The notes: a model not told the origin generated them from the sequence alone. 64,000 bases of DNA from Pantoea allii (GCF_002307475.1 NZ_NTMH01000034.1:170202-234201); one strand, 5' to 3'. Positions 20,046 through 28,975 are shown, counted from the first letter of the stretch. Program-made: numbers and translations.

Positions 20046-20360
20046 TTGGGTTGCTTACTCTGGCTGTGAGAAGGTTCCGCCCGCCAGGCGTTGGGTTGCT
20101 TACTCTGGCTGTGAGAAGGTTCCGCCCGCCAGGCGTTGGGTTGCTCACTCTGGCTGTGAGAAGGTTCCGCCCGCCAGGCGTTGGGTTGCTTACTCTGGCT
20201 GCGAGAAGGTTCCGCCCGCCAGGCGTTGGGTTGTTTACTCTGGCTGTGAGAAGGTTCCGCCCGCCAGGCGTTGGGTTGCTTACTCTGGCTATGAGATGGT
20301 TCTGCCCGTCGGGGAATGGGGTGCTTACTCTGGCTATGAGAAGGTTCCGCCCGCCAGGCG
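20046..20360. repeat. Seven tandem copies of a 45-bp unit
   Basis: Seven contiguous 45-bp units begin at 20046, 20091, 20136, 20181, 20226, 20271 and 20316. Units 1-5 differ at only a few bases; unit 6's 3' half and unit 7's first bases are diverged. The consensus contains TTACTCTGGCTGTGAGAAGG and GCCCGCCAGGCG. Two shorter degenerate units of ~24 bp (20005-20045) lack the first block and carry the small hairpins GCCCGTCGGGC and GCCCTTCGGGC. Because 45 is divisible by three and the unit has no stops in several frames, long reading frames run on both strands: a 15-residue repeat containing PNAWRAEPSHSQSK on minus and RFRPPGVGLLTLA on plus. There are no spacers, so it is not CRISPR. Confidence 0.95.
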
Positions 20361-20365
20361 TTGGG

Positions 20366-21092
20366 CAGTTTCAGCCTGCCCGTGCAGGCGGACGTGTTAA
20401 GGGGCTTACGCCAGCCCCTTAACAATCCCGGCGTCCGGCAGCCGTCGCTGTTCCTTCGTCACTCACTGCGGCCTGACGGGCCGGACGGATGCACCCTCCC
20501 TGGCGCAGCCGTCCTCTTCGCGGCATCCCTGCCGCTCCGCCCTGGCCTCCGCTCTCTCCTCAGCGCTCCGGATGCCTCCTGAAAACCCCCGCCCGTGAGG
20601 GCGTATATTTTCCCCAAAGACCGGCTTCGCCTGTCTGTTGTTAACATGCTCAATCAGAAATCAAGACTGGGAAGCCTGATAAAGCAGGAACAATTTATAT
20701 AAATAAGCCGGATGCTTTTCGGGCAGCTGAAGCGACGCGGAAAGTAGTTTTGGCACAGGTATCAAAGCGGGGGAGTTGACCGGCCTTCCCGTCCGCTGAG
20801 CGGATGAGGGATTTCCGGATGAGCCGACAGGACGTCGGCGAGAGCCGGGCCGCGCCAGGGACGGCGCGTCCTGGCGGTCCGGCAGAAATCCTGAAGTAGT
20901 GAAGGGACCGCGCAGCGGCGGGCGGGCAGGACGGGAGCCCGGGGTCAAGGGGCCGCGGCGACTGGCGGCCCCTTGTCGGTCGCCCGCACGGGGCAAACTG
21001 AAACTCCCTGCCGCCTGGCGAGCGAAACCTTCTCAGAGCTTCCGAACGTCAGCTCCATGAAAGCCCTCCGCCGCCAGGCAAAAAACCATGCC
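20366..21092. other. GC-rich, hairpin-rich spacer between repeat array and speC
   Basis: A 727-bp segment with no recognisable gene. It holds several strong inverted repeats: GTTAAGGGGCT / AGCCCCTTAAC (20396-20423, perfect 11 bp, 6-base loop); a bulged stem from GCCGG to CCGGC (20844-20883) containing CGCCAGG / CCTGGCG; and CAAGGGGCCGC / GCGGCCCCTTG (20946-20975, perfect 11 bp). Short frames exist, such as a 26-codon one from 20819, but lack ribosome sites. E. coli has nupG here. It may be a mobile or plasmid-derived non-coding element. Confidence 0.6.
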
Positions 21093-23243
21093 TCATTGCA
21101 CCATCATATTCGCCACCAGATACTTACGTCCGTCGGCATCTTCCTCGGTGTAAACCCCTTGTAACTCCGGAGAAAAACCAGGCAACTGGTTAATGCCCGC
21201 TTCCAGCGCCAGGAAATAGCGCTGTACCGCCCCGCCCCATGCTTCACCCGGTACCACACAAAGTACGCCAGGTGGATAAGGCAGTGCGCCTTCCGCCGCA
21301 ATACGCCCTTCTGCCGTTGCAATCGGTACCAGCTCAACTTCACCACGAATATAAGCCTGATGCGCATCCTGTGGGTTCACTTTAACCTGCGGCAAACCCT
21401 GCTCGCGGAACATCATGCGTTGCAGATCTTTTACGTTAAAGCTCACGTACAGGTCGTGCATCTCCTGACACAGACGGCGCAAGGTGTAACCCGCGTAGCG
21501 TTTGGCGTTTTTACGGTAAAGCGTGGGCAGCACTTCAGCCAGCAGCGTATCGTCTTTAACATGCTGCTCAAACTGCGCCAACATCGCGACCAGAATCGCC
21601 ATTTTTTCCGGGCTTTCTGCTGGCGTTAGCAGAAACAGAATGGAATTGAGATCGCATTTTTCCGGCACGATGCCGTTCTCACGCAGGTAGTTCGCCAGAA
21701 TGGTCGCTGGAATACCAAAATCAGCGTATTCGCCACTGGCAGCATCAATGCCTGGTGTGGTCAGCAGCAACTTGCAAGGATCGACACGGTACTGATCGCG
21801 ATCGTATCCGGCAAAACCGTGCCATTTAGCGTTAGGTTCGAAGCTAAAATAGTTAAGATCGCGTGCGATCGCTTCCGTTGGCGCATCCTGCCAGCGCTCG
21901 CCATTGACGATTTCCGGCACGAAAGGCAGGATCATTTCACAACGCTCAAAGATCGCTTTGCGCGCTTCAATGCCCAGCATCACGCACTCATCCCACATAC
22001 GGCGTCCCGCCTCGCCCTGATGCATTTTGGCGTTAATATCCAGTGCGGCAAACAGCGGATAAAACGGGCTGGTTGATGCGTGCAGCATGAATGCGTTGTT
22101 CAACCGCTTGTGCGGGCAGAAACGCTTTTGCCCACGAATATGGTTATCTTTTTTATGAATCTGCGAGGTCTGCGAAAAGCCCGCCAGCTGCTTGTGCACT
22201 GACTGGGTAACAAAAATGCCGGGATCGTTTTCGTTAAGCTCAAGCGTCAGCGGAGAGCAACCTTCCATCAGCGGAATAAACTGCTCATAGCCCAGCCAGG
22301 CCGAGTCAAACAGAATGTAGTCACACAGATGACCAATGCGATCCACCACCTGACGCGCGTTGTAGACCGTGCCGTCGTAGGTGCCTAGCTGAATAATCGC
22401 CAGCCGGAATGGACGCGCGTCGTTGGCCCGCTCAGGTGCGACTTTCTGGATCTGTTCGCGCAGATAGCCGTCGTCAAAACAGTGCGCATCAATGCCGCCA
22501 ATAAAGCCAAACGGATTACGGGCAGCCTCAAGATAAACAGGCGTTGCCCCTGCCTGGATCAGCGCACCATGATGGTTGGATTTATGATTATTGCGGTCAA
22601 ACAGCACTAAATCACCGCGCGTCAGTAAAGCATTGGTGACCACTTTATTCGCGCTTGAAGTGCCATTTAACACAAAGTAGGTTTTATCCGCATTAAACAC
22701 TTTGGCGGCAAATTTTTGTGCATGCTTCGCCGAGCCTTCATGGATCAGCAGATCGCCCAGCTTAACGTCGGCATTACACATGTCCGATCGAAAAACGTTT
22801 TCGCCATAAAAATCAAAAAATTGCTTACCTGCAGGATGCTTTTTAAAAAACGCACCGCCCTGATGACCGGGACAGGCAAACGTGCTGTTTTGCATGTCGA
22901 CGTAACGCGTCAGAGTTTCAAAAAACGGCGGCAATAATGCGGCTTCATAAGCCTGAGCGGCGGTTTCCAATGCCACCCAATCCTGCGGCTCGCCATTCAG
23001 TTCACCCGTGACGCCAGGCAGGTGCATCACCTCTTCTTCGAAGGCATTGGCAACAAACACCGGTAAATTAAAACCAGTGTGACGTAACAACGCCAGCACG
23101 CCACTGCGTGTATCAGCCAGCGAGACGACCACAGCCGCCACATCGGTAAAATCAGTATTATCCAGCGTAACCACGTCGCGCGCAGTATTCAGGGTCAGAT
23201 TAGGCGCAACAGCAGCGCTGGCAGCAATTTTAAGTGGTGTCAT
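21093..23243 (-). CDS. speC: Constitutive ornithine decarboxylase SpeC
   Basis: A 716-residue PLP enzyme converting ornithine to putrescine in polyamine synthesis. It has an N-terminal response-regulator-like wing, a fold-I catalytic domain with the PLP lysine in TQSVHKQLAGFSQTSQIHKK, and GALPYPPGVLCVVPGE near the C-terminus. It is closer to the biosynthetic SpeC than the acid-inducible SpeF by its position after mltC and by sequence (e.g. NSTFACPGHQ). AGGGA lies eight bases before the ATG. An inverted repeat occurs in the 5' leader. Confidence 0.95.
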   Translation of the reverse strand: MTPLKIAASAAVAPNLTLNTARDVVTLDNTDFTDVAAVVVSLADTRSGVLALLRHTGFNLPVFVANAFEEEVMHLPGVTGELNGEPQDWVALETAAQAYEAALLPPFFETLTRYVDMQNSTFACPGHQGGAFFKKHPAGKQFFDFYGENVFRSDMCNADVKLGDLLIHEGSAKHAQKFAAKVFNADKTYFVLNGTSSANKVVTNALLTRGDLVLFDRNNHKSNHHGALIQAGATPVYLEAARNPFGFIGGIDAHCFDDGYLREQIQKVAPERANDARPFRLAIIQLGTYDGTVYNARQVVDRIGHLCDYILFDSAWLGYEQFIPLMEGCSPLTLELNENDPGIFVTQSVHKQLAGFSQTSQIHKKDNHIRGQKRFCPHKRLNNAFMLHASTSPFYPLFAALDINAKMHQGEAGRRMWDECVMLGIEARKAIFERCEMILPFVPEIVNGERWQDAPTEAIARDLNYFSFEPNAKWHGFAGYDRDQYRVDPCKLLLTTPGIDAASGEYADFGIPATILANYLRENGIVPEKCDLNSILFLLTPAESPEKMAILVAMLAQFEQHVKDDTLLAEVLPTLYRKNAKRYAGYTLRRLCQEMHDLYVSFNVKDLQRMMFREQGLPQVKVNPQDAHQAYIRGEVELVPIATAEGRIAAEGALPYPPGVLCVVPGEAWGGAVQRYFLALEAGINQLPGFSPELQGVYTEEDADGRKYLVANMMVQ

Positions 23244-23845
23244 AACACAAATCCCTAACAGTCAGGGAGTGGGTGCCTGAGGCACGGCAATAGGGAAATT
23301 TCCCCGGCGAATAATGTCTGACGCGATAGACCGATAGACATCAGTAAAGAGTAGTCCTTACTCATGTCCAACAGTTGCGGCCCGATTGGCCTCACCGCAT
23401 AGTGAACGATGTGTGTGTAACTGGCATGACGACGAGGAACAGTTCACGCGCCAGCTCAGGCGAGTGGGAACAAGTGCGGATGCGCATTGAACCGGACATG
23501 ATAGCGTCCTCTGTTAGCGGGCGGTGGCAAGAAAAAAGTGGCGGTCATAATGTCATTTTTTACCGGCAGGAACAACCCGACAACTTTAAATATCAGGTCA
23601 ATAAACACAAAATAAAAAAGCCTTAAATATCATTTAATTGCATTTAAAACGTTCATAGCCAACCGATTAAGTTTCTGTAATTAATGCAAAATTATGCAAT
23701 ATGCAAATACGGCAGCACCTTCATCAGCCTGTACTGGAACACCACCAAATTGCGGCACGTCGCGCACTTGTCGGTCCAGTGCCTACCGCAATCGGCGTAT
23801 CCGGCGTAAACTTGCCTGATTATTCTTACGCCTGACGGAGGCTGC
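23244..23845. promoter_or_regulatory. Divergent speC / acuI intergenic region
   Basis: A 602-bp spacer. The speC side holds an 11-bp inverted repeat with one mismatch (23337-23347 GACATCAGTAA and 23358-23368 TTACTCATGTC), about 95-125 bases before the speC start and thus possibly in its mRNA leader. The centre (23600-23710) is AT-rich and could hold promoters. An 83-codon frame at 23375 has no ribosome site or family resemblance and was not called. Confidence 0.5.
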
Positions 23846-24829
23846 ATGTTTAAGGCACTGGTCATCGACAATGACGAACAGGGTTACCGCTCTCAACTCA
23901 AAGAACTCTCCGAAACACAATTACCCGATCAAGACGTCACCCTCGACGTAAGCTATTCCACCCTCAACTACAAAGACGCGCTGGCAATCTGCAATAAAGG
24001 GCCGATTGTGCGCCAGTTCCCAATGGTGCCGGGGATTGATTTCGTCGGACGCGTCACGGCAAGCCGCCATCCTGACTGGCAAGAAGGCGATGCGGCGCTG
24101 CTCACTGGCTGGGGCGTTGGGGAAAAACACTGGGGCGGGCTGGCACAGAAAGCCCGCGTGTCTGGCGACTGGCTGGTCGCGCTGCCGGATACGCTGACAC
24201 CCTTGAATACCATGGCAATTGGAACGGCGGGTTTTACCGCCATGCTGTGCGTGCTGGCGCTTGAAAAACAGGGCGTTAAGCCCGGTAGCGGTCCGGTTTT
24301 GGTCACCGGTGCCAGCGGAGGCGTCGGCAGCTTCAGCGTCGCTTTACTGGCAAAGCTTGGCTATGAGGTAATCGCCTCCAGCGGACGGGCCAGCGATGAA
24401 GCTTATTTAATCTCCACCCTGGGGGCCGCCGCGGTGATGGATCGCGCCGAGCTGACCCAACCCGGCAAGCCACTGGGCAAAGAGCGCTGGGCCGCCGCCA
24501 TCGACAGCGTCGGCAGCCACACGCTGAGCAATGTGCTGGCCGGGATGCAGCGTGACGGCGTGGTGGCGGCCTGCGGCATGGCACAGGGGCTGGATCTGCC
24601 CACCAGCGTCGCGCCCTTTATTCTGCGCGGTGTGACGCTGGCAGGCGTAGACAGCGTGATGTGCCCTAAACCGCTGCGACAACAGGCCTGGCAGCGGCTG
24701 GGGCAGCTTCTGGATGATGCGTTACTGAGCCAGATGACAACAGTTATCCCGCTCAGTGAAGTATGCCAGGGCGCACAGGACCTGCTGGATGGCAAAATCC
24801 GGGGCCGTCTGATCGTCGACTGTGCTTAA
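23846..24829 (+). CDS. acuI: Acrylyl-CoA reductase AcuI/YhdH-type (MDR family)
   Basis: A 327-residue zinc-independent medium-chain dehydrogenase/reductase. The E. coli homologue (YhdH) reduces toxic acrylyl-CoA with NADPH. The N-terminal GroES-like domain has LNYKDALAIC and VPGIDFVGRV; the Rossmann domain has VLVTGASGGVGSF. GGAGG lies five bases before the ATG. Its stop overlaps the convergent pncC stop by four bases. Confidence 0.9.
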   Translation: MFKALVIDNDEQGYRSQLKELSETQLPDQDVTLDVSYSTLNYKDALAICNKGPIVRQFPMVPGIDFVGRVTASRHPDWQEGDAALLTGWGVGEKHWGGLAQKARVSGDWLVALPDTLTPLNTMAIGTAGFTAMLCVLALEKQGVKPGSGPVLVTGASGGVGSFSVALLAKLGYEVIASSGRASDEAYLISTLGAAAVMDRAELTQPGKPLGKERWAAAIDSVGSHTLSNVLAGMQRDGVVAACGMAQGLDLPTSVAPFILRGVTLAGVDSVMCPKPLRQQAWQRLGQLLDDALLSQMTTVIPLSEVCQGAQDLLDGKIRGRLIVDCA

Positions 24830-25344
24830 TGCTCTTTTACGGTCTGGAGCGACGAAGGCGGGCGCGTCAGCAATTCGCTCAGCCCCTGAATCGCCCAGAT
24901 CGTCCCCTGCTCCATCACCGCTTTCGGCTCACCGGAAAAGTGCTGGCAGCGGGCGATGACGTCACCGTCCGGCAATGCCCATCCTACCCAAATCGTACCT
25001 GCGGGGGTGCCATCCTGTCCGCCGTCCGGCCCGGCATAGCCGCTGATAGCCAGACTGACCGGCTCACCAGAGCGTTCACACGCACCCCGAGCCATTTCGC
25101 ATACGGTTTCCCGGCTTACCGCCGTATGTTTTTCCAGCGTGTCCTCGCTGACGCCAAGCAGTCGTACCTTGGCGCTTTCGCTATAGGTCACAAAACCGCT
25201 GGTAAAAAAATCGCCACTGTTTTCGACTGCAGCCAGCGTCATGCTGATTAATCCTGCTGTGCAGGACTCCGCCGTCGCCAGACGAAGACCAGAGGATAAA
25301 AGTTGCTGCCCCAGTAACGCTGCGGCCTCATTAAGTTTCATCAT
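24826..25344 (-). CDS. ydeJ: CinA C-terminal-type NMN amidohydrolase, YdeJ-like
   Basis: A 172-residue stand-alone CinA_C domain. Family members such as PncC deamidate NMN to nicotinate mononucleotide in pyridine-nucleotide recycling. Motifs: TAESCTAGLISM, GFVTYSESAK, AISGYAGPDGG and GTIWVGWA. The length equals E. coli YdeJ, a PncC paralogue reported to lack clear activity, so catalysis is uncertain; pncC itself is normally near recA. The start at 25344 has AAGGA seven bases upstream; the frame is open 17 codons further. Confidence 0.82.
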   Translation of the reverse strand: MMKLNEAAALLGQQLLSSGLRLATAESCTAGLISMTLAAVENSGDFFTSGFVTYSESAKVRLLGVSEDTLEKHTAVSRETVCEMARGACERSGEPVSLAISGYAGPDGGQDGTPAGTIWVGWALPDGDVIARCQHFSGEPKAVMEQGTIWAIQGLSELLTRPPSSLQTVKEH

Positions 25345-25626
25345 GGGTTTTCCTTTGTTTTCTGCCATGAGTGAAGTATGGCCGAAACCACACAACCTGA
25401 AACAGCTAATCTGATGTTTTATCAGAATAAACGCAGGCGCTTACCTGTACCGTTTCGGCTGGCGATGGGTTAAGGTTTGCGCTGCTGTCTGCCACGGGTG
25501 AGGATTCGCGTCAGGGTTAGCAACAAAACATCAAGACAAGAAACCCATGCGTAACAGCACAGCCGGACGCGCACGCTAATAGCGCCTGCTGGTCTGAGCG
25601 TTAACGAATAAGAAAGAGAGGGAAAG

Positions 25627-25920
25627 ATGCAAAAACCCGTGATCGTCATCCACTACTGTACCCAATGTAACTGGCTGCTGCGCTCCGCCTGGATGGCGCA
25701 GGAACTGCTGCAAACTTTTGCACAGGACTTAGCCAGCGTGACGTTGCGTCCGGGCACCGGCGGTGTATTTGAAATTACCCTGGATGAGCATCTGTTGTGG
25801 GAACGCAAACGTGACGGCGGATTCCCCGATGCCCAGACGCTTAAGCAGCGGGTAAGGGATATCTGTTTCCCGGAGCGTTCGCTGGGGCACATTGATAAAA
25901 ATAAATCTGACGACAGCTGA
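25627..25920 (+). CDS. SelT/SelW/SelH family (Rdx) protein, Cys form
   Basis: A 97-residue thioredoxin-like protein. The redox motif is C11-T-Q-C14 directly after a first beta strand (VIVIHYCTQC), as in Rdx proteins where eukaryotic members have Sec at the second position. The second signature GTGGVFEITLDEHLLWERKRDGGFP is typical. GAGAGGGA precedes the ATG. Substrate is unknown; a thiol-redox role is inferred from the family. Confidence 0.88.
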   Translation: MQKPVIVIHYCTQCNWLLRSAWMAQELLQTFAQDLASVTLRPGTGGVFEITLDEHLLWERKRDGGFPDAQTLKQRVRDICFPERSLGHIDKNKSDDS

Positions 25921-25936
25921 TCGCCAGCCTCAGTCA

Positions 25937-26476
25937 TTAACTGCGGTTGATTTCATCTGCCGCAGTCATCAGCACCGCAACAATTTTTTCCCGGGTCTCA
26001 TCGGTAATCTCCTGCTGCGCCAGCCGAGTGTTTAAGGCACTTTTGAAGTGATAAATAGCCTGCTCAATCTCCGGAATGCTGCGGTTATTGACCAGAACCG
26101 CAAGGGATGACAAACGCTTAATCAGGCGAGATAACAATGCGGCATCGCGCTTTAGCATGGCATGGCCCGTTTCGGTCAGCACAAAAGCCTTACGCGCGGC
26201 GAGAGGATCATGGATATGAATGGCGTCCATCTCCTCCAGCCATGTCAGATTGGGATAAATGATACCAGGGCTGGGCGAATACTCGCCTTTTGACAGCTCC
26301 TCAATACATTTAATCAGCTCGTAACCATGCGTGGCGCGCTGCGAGATAAAATGCAGCATCAACAGACGGATCTCGCCCGCATCCAACATTTTTTCACGGC
26401 GCTTGCGACGTCCACTGCACGGCTCCGAATGCGCATCGTGGTTACTCTGCCCTGAATGTGCCGAATCCATTTTCAT
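25937..26476 (-). CDS. yqjI: PadR-family metal-responsive repressor YqjI
   Basis: A 179-residue PadR regulator. E. coli YqjI represses yqjH and itself, and is released by nickel. The winged helix (residues ~30-110) has LLMLHFISQRATHGYELIKCIEEL and SPSPGIIYPNL. The N-terminal extension carries H7, H13, H16 and C20 but is much poorer in His/Cys than E. coli YqjI's, so its metal affinity may differ. Here it lies downstream of yqjH on the same strand, whereas the E. coli pair is divergent. Confidence 0.85.
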   Translation of the reverse strand: MKMDSAHSGQSNHDAHSEPCSGRRKRREKMLDAGEIRLLMLHFISQRATHGYELIKCIEELSKGEYSPSPGIIYPNLTWLEEMDAIHIHDPLAARKAFVLTETGHAMLKRDAALLSRLIKRLSSLAVLVNNRSIPEIEQAIYHFKSALNTRLAQQEITDETREKIVAVLMTAADEINRS

Positions 26477-26574
26477 TCTCTGCCTGAGTCAGTGGAAAGA
26501 GCCTGATGGTAGTGGGCCGTCAGGCAAAATTCAATCAACAGCAGGTCACGTAAATCCAGTTAGCAGAAGAAGAC

Positions 26575-27357
26575 TTACTTTTGATGCCAGTAAGCCACGG
26601 CACGCACAAAATCAGCGTCAACCCCGCGCTGCGTGGTGAAATAGTCACACAGCTGTTTCACGAACTGCCCTTCTCCGGTGAGCCAGATAAAGGCGTCGTG
26701 CTGTGGAATCGCTATCTTATCCAGTGCGGCAGTGAGCTGCGGTAAATCCGCCAACGTCATGTTACCCCTGCCGAGCCAGCTGATCTCTGCATTGCCGGTA
26801 TCCGTCAGGTAAGCGCGCCCGGCGGCCTCATCGGCGTAGGCAAACAGATGCAGCGCCTCTGCCTTTACTGTGCTGCTGCGGCGCTTAAACGCTGGCAGCC
26901 CGGTTTCATCGCACACATAAAGCTGAAAAGCATAATCTGTCGGCACCAGCAAAGAACCCCGCGGACCACCGATGATTAAGGTATCACCCACCTGCGCCTG
27001 CGCTGCCCAGTTACTGGCGACGCCGCTTTCATGACTGTAAAAATCCAGCGTCAGCGATGACTGGCCGTCGAACGCCAGTGGCGTATAGTCGCGCGCTACC
27101 GGCCGCAAGCCGTCTTGCCACTGAATACCGTCCTCGTTGATCGTCGGCAGTGCCAGCGCTGCGCCGTCAGCGGAGGGAAAGAAGACCTTAATATGGTCGT
27201 CAAAACCTGGGGAGTTGAAGCCCATCAGGTCGTCACCTGTGAAGACGATGCGCCAAAACGTGTCGGCGAGCCTGGTTTTTGCGGCCACATGGATGCGACG
27301 AAAGCGCAGTTCGTTACGTACGCGTTCAGGTAAACGACGGGGATAAGATGTATGCAC
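26575..27357 (-). CDS. yqjH: NADPH-dependent ferric-chelate reductase YqjH
   Basis: A 260-residue siderophore-interacting protein (SIP family) that reduces ferric chelates with NADPH through FAD. The FAD motif is ARDYTPL, the pyridine-nucleotide part has GPRGSLLVP and YVCDETGLPA, and WLTGEGQFVKQL and AVAYWH close the chain. The start codon is GTG at 27357 with GGAGAG upstream. A Fur-box-like sequence lies about 60 bp upstream. yqjI follows after 98 bp. Confidence 0.9.
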   Translation of the reverse strand: MHTSYPRRLPERVRNELRFRRIHVAAKTRLADTFWRIVFTGDDLMGFNSPGFDDHIKVFFPSADGAALALPTINEDGIQWQDGLRPVARDYTPLAFDGQSSLTLDFYSHESGVASNWAAQAQVGDTLIIGGPRGSLLVPTDYAFQLYVCDETGLPAFKRRSSTVKAEALHLFAYADEAAGRAYLTDTGNAEISWLGRGNMTLADLPQLTAALDKIAIPQHDAFIWLTGEGQFVKQLCDYFTTQRGVDADFVRAVAYWHQK

Positions 27358-27417
27358 GGTAGCTCTCCGAAAACGCGGCTGTGCGAGCGGGGATGGTTTT
27401 CGCGCGGCCTGAGTAAA

Positions 27418-27432
27418 TAGAAATCATTCTCA
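27418..27432 (-). promoter_or_regulatory. Candidate Fur box upstream of yqjH
   Basis: On the minus strand TGAGAATGATTTCTA matches the 7-1-7 Fur consensus TGATAAT-N-ATTATCA at 10 of 14 positions, with the first half 6 of 7. The location upstream of a ferric reductase gene supports it; binding is inferred. Confidence 0.45.
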
Positions 27433-27589
27433 TGTTAGCGGCTCAGGATAGCTATGATATATCTTAAGAACAATGACCAAAAATGCGATCGGTTATGAAG
27501 CGAGGGATCGCAAGGGAAGAAGAAACGGGCGCGTAAAAACAAAAAAGGCGCTTGCGCACCTTTTAAGAGGACTGACGGCAATAACGTTG

Positions 27590-27784
27590 TTATCGAACCG
27601 GGTTTTGTCCGCTGCTTTGAGGCAGAGAGCTGTCACCGAGTATCTCGTTATGCGTGCCCTGCGAGGCAGGGTGCAAACCTGTTGGCACATTGACAGGATC
27701 GGTCATTTGCGCGCCAGCCAGAGCCGGAGCCACAGACAGCGCGATAGCCAGCAGCATTGCTGATATCTGGGAAAGTTTAATCAT
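27590..27784 (-). CDS. Small exported protein, unrecognised
   Basis: A 64-codon frame with a good Sec signal peptide (MIKLSQISAMLLAIALSVAPALA, cut after ALA) and a short mature part rich in Pro, Ser, Asn and Gln. There is no Cys, so it is not a lipoprotein. The ribosome site is weak (AGG about ten bases upstream). The credible signal peptide is the main reason to call it. Function unknown. Confidence 0.45.
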   Translation of the reverse strand: MIKLSQISAMLLAIALSVAPALAGAQMTDPVNVPTGLHPASQGTHNEILGDSSLPQSSGQNPVR

Positions 27785-27952
27785 AGTTTTTAGCCTGATA
27801 AGGCGCAGAAAGCAGGTGAATATTCCAGCTCAGAGAAATAAAAGCCGTCGTAGTGGCTCCTCAGTGAGCTTCAGGGAGAATTTTACGCCTCGCCAGATTA
27901 CCTGCTTATAAAATCGTGCGCTTTATCACAGTATGGCGCACGTAATGTGCAT

Positions 27953-28819
27953 TCAGCATTGCGTTACCGGGATGGAAAATACGCCTTCAATGTTGTCAGC
28001 TGTGCACCGGGCTAAATCCAGGCACAGTAAATCCATCCCCGGACGGCAGGCAACGCCCAGTTTGGGCAAATGCAGATAATAAATATCCGCGATAAAACGC
28101 GTGAGTTGTTCCGGCGTACCGCTCCACGTAAGGCTGGCATACAGGCCAGGCTCAACTATGCGGACCGGCTTATCCTGATGGACATCAGCCGCTGGCTGAA
28201 CCTCAACCCCGCGAAACAGACTGATGTGCTGCTGTTCAACCGCGCTGCTTCCGGGACCGTACTGAAACCCCAGCCAGCCGTGTGCAGTTCCCTGATGTGC
28301 AAGGACAAAATGACGAACCTGTTCGGCAACGCGCTGATGGCGATCGCTTATATAGTCGCCGTACCTGCACTCCCACTCCAGCGTCTCGCCCTGCAACTGC
28401 AACGCCTCTTCACGTACTGTCAGTAACACCTGTTTTACTGGCGCGCGCTGGGCAATGCGTCCGTGAAAATGGCGCACAGGTAAGACTCTGAGGCGTCGGA
28501 AAGCCCCCGGCGTCATCGTGAAATGGTTTTTAAAGACACGATTAAAATTTTGCTGATTTTCAAAGCCGAAACGCACCGCAACATCAATCAACGGCATGCG
28601 GGTCAGTCGCAGTGCCATGGCGGCGAGCGTGAGCCGGCGTTTTCGCGTATAGGCCGCCAGTGTTTGCCCGGTCATCTCCTTGAACAAACGCTGCATATGC
28701 CATTTTGAGTAGCCGGATTTGAGGGTGATCTGGTCGATATTAATGTCGTTGGTCAGGTTGGCCTCAATCCAGTCGACTAAATCATTAATATGCTGTTTTT
28801 TTATGGTTTGACTTAGCAT
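27953..28819 (-). CDS. Rob-like AraC/XylS regulator with GyrI-like domain
   Basis: A 288-residue regulator with the Rob layout: an N-terminal two-HTH AraC domain (residues ~8-110; SGYSKWHMQRLFKEMTGQ, then GFENQQNFNRVFK, then TPGAFRR) and a C-terminal GyrI-like effector domain. E. coli Rob controls multidrug and oxidative-stress genes. Its location differs from rob, which normally sits near creA, so this is probably a paralogue. No ribosome site is obvious. Confidence 0.85.
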   Translation of the reverse strand: MLSQTIKKQHINDLVDWIEANLTNDINIDQITLKSGYSKWHMQRLFKEMTGQTLAAYTRKRRLTLAAMALRLTRMPLIDVAVRFGFENQQNFNRVFKNHFTMTPGAFRRLRVLPVRHFHGRIAQRAPVKQVLLTVREEALQLQGETLEWECRYGDYISDRHQRVAEQVRHFVLAHQGTAHGWLGFQYGPGSSAVEQQHISLFRGVEVQPAADVHQDKPVRIVEPGLYASLTWSGTPEQLTRFIADIYYLHLPKLGVACRPGMDLLCLDLARCTADNIEGVFSIPVTQC

Positions 28820-28951
28820 TGATGTATGAACAGAAAAAGAGGGGGAAATTCGTCATAAAAGAGTAACAAAAAGCCTTACAAAATGTAATGAAGCGCAGGG
28901 TAAACGTCAGGATGGACGGCGAAAAGCGCATTAATTGCCTGGGTTACTATT

Positions 28952-28975
28952 AAAAAAGCCAGCCCGAAGGCTGGC
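28952..28975 (-). terminator. Rho-independent terminator of the bd oxidase operon
   Basis: On the minus strand GCCAGCC-TTCG-GGCTGGC is followed by TTTTTT. It has a perfect 7-bp stem closed by the very stable C(UUCG)G tetraloop, 69 bp after the DUF2474 gene. Confidence 0.93.

Noticed and set aside
20046..20360. CRISPR array
   Set aside because: The 45-bp units are contiguous with no unique spacers, and no cas gene is near.
19988..20425. Repeat-protein genes on both strands through the tandem array (145-codon minus frame, ~140-codon plus frame)
   Set aside because: Openness follows from a unit length divisible by three without stops. There is no good ribosome site on the minus strand, and nothing favours either strand. 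Kept as a finding only.
23375..23626. 83-codon frame upstream of acuI
   Set aside because: No ribosome site, no protein-like pattern, and it spans the divergent promoter region.
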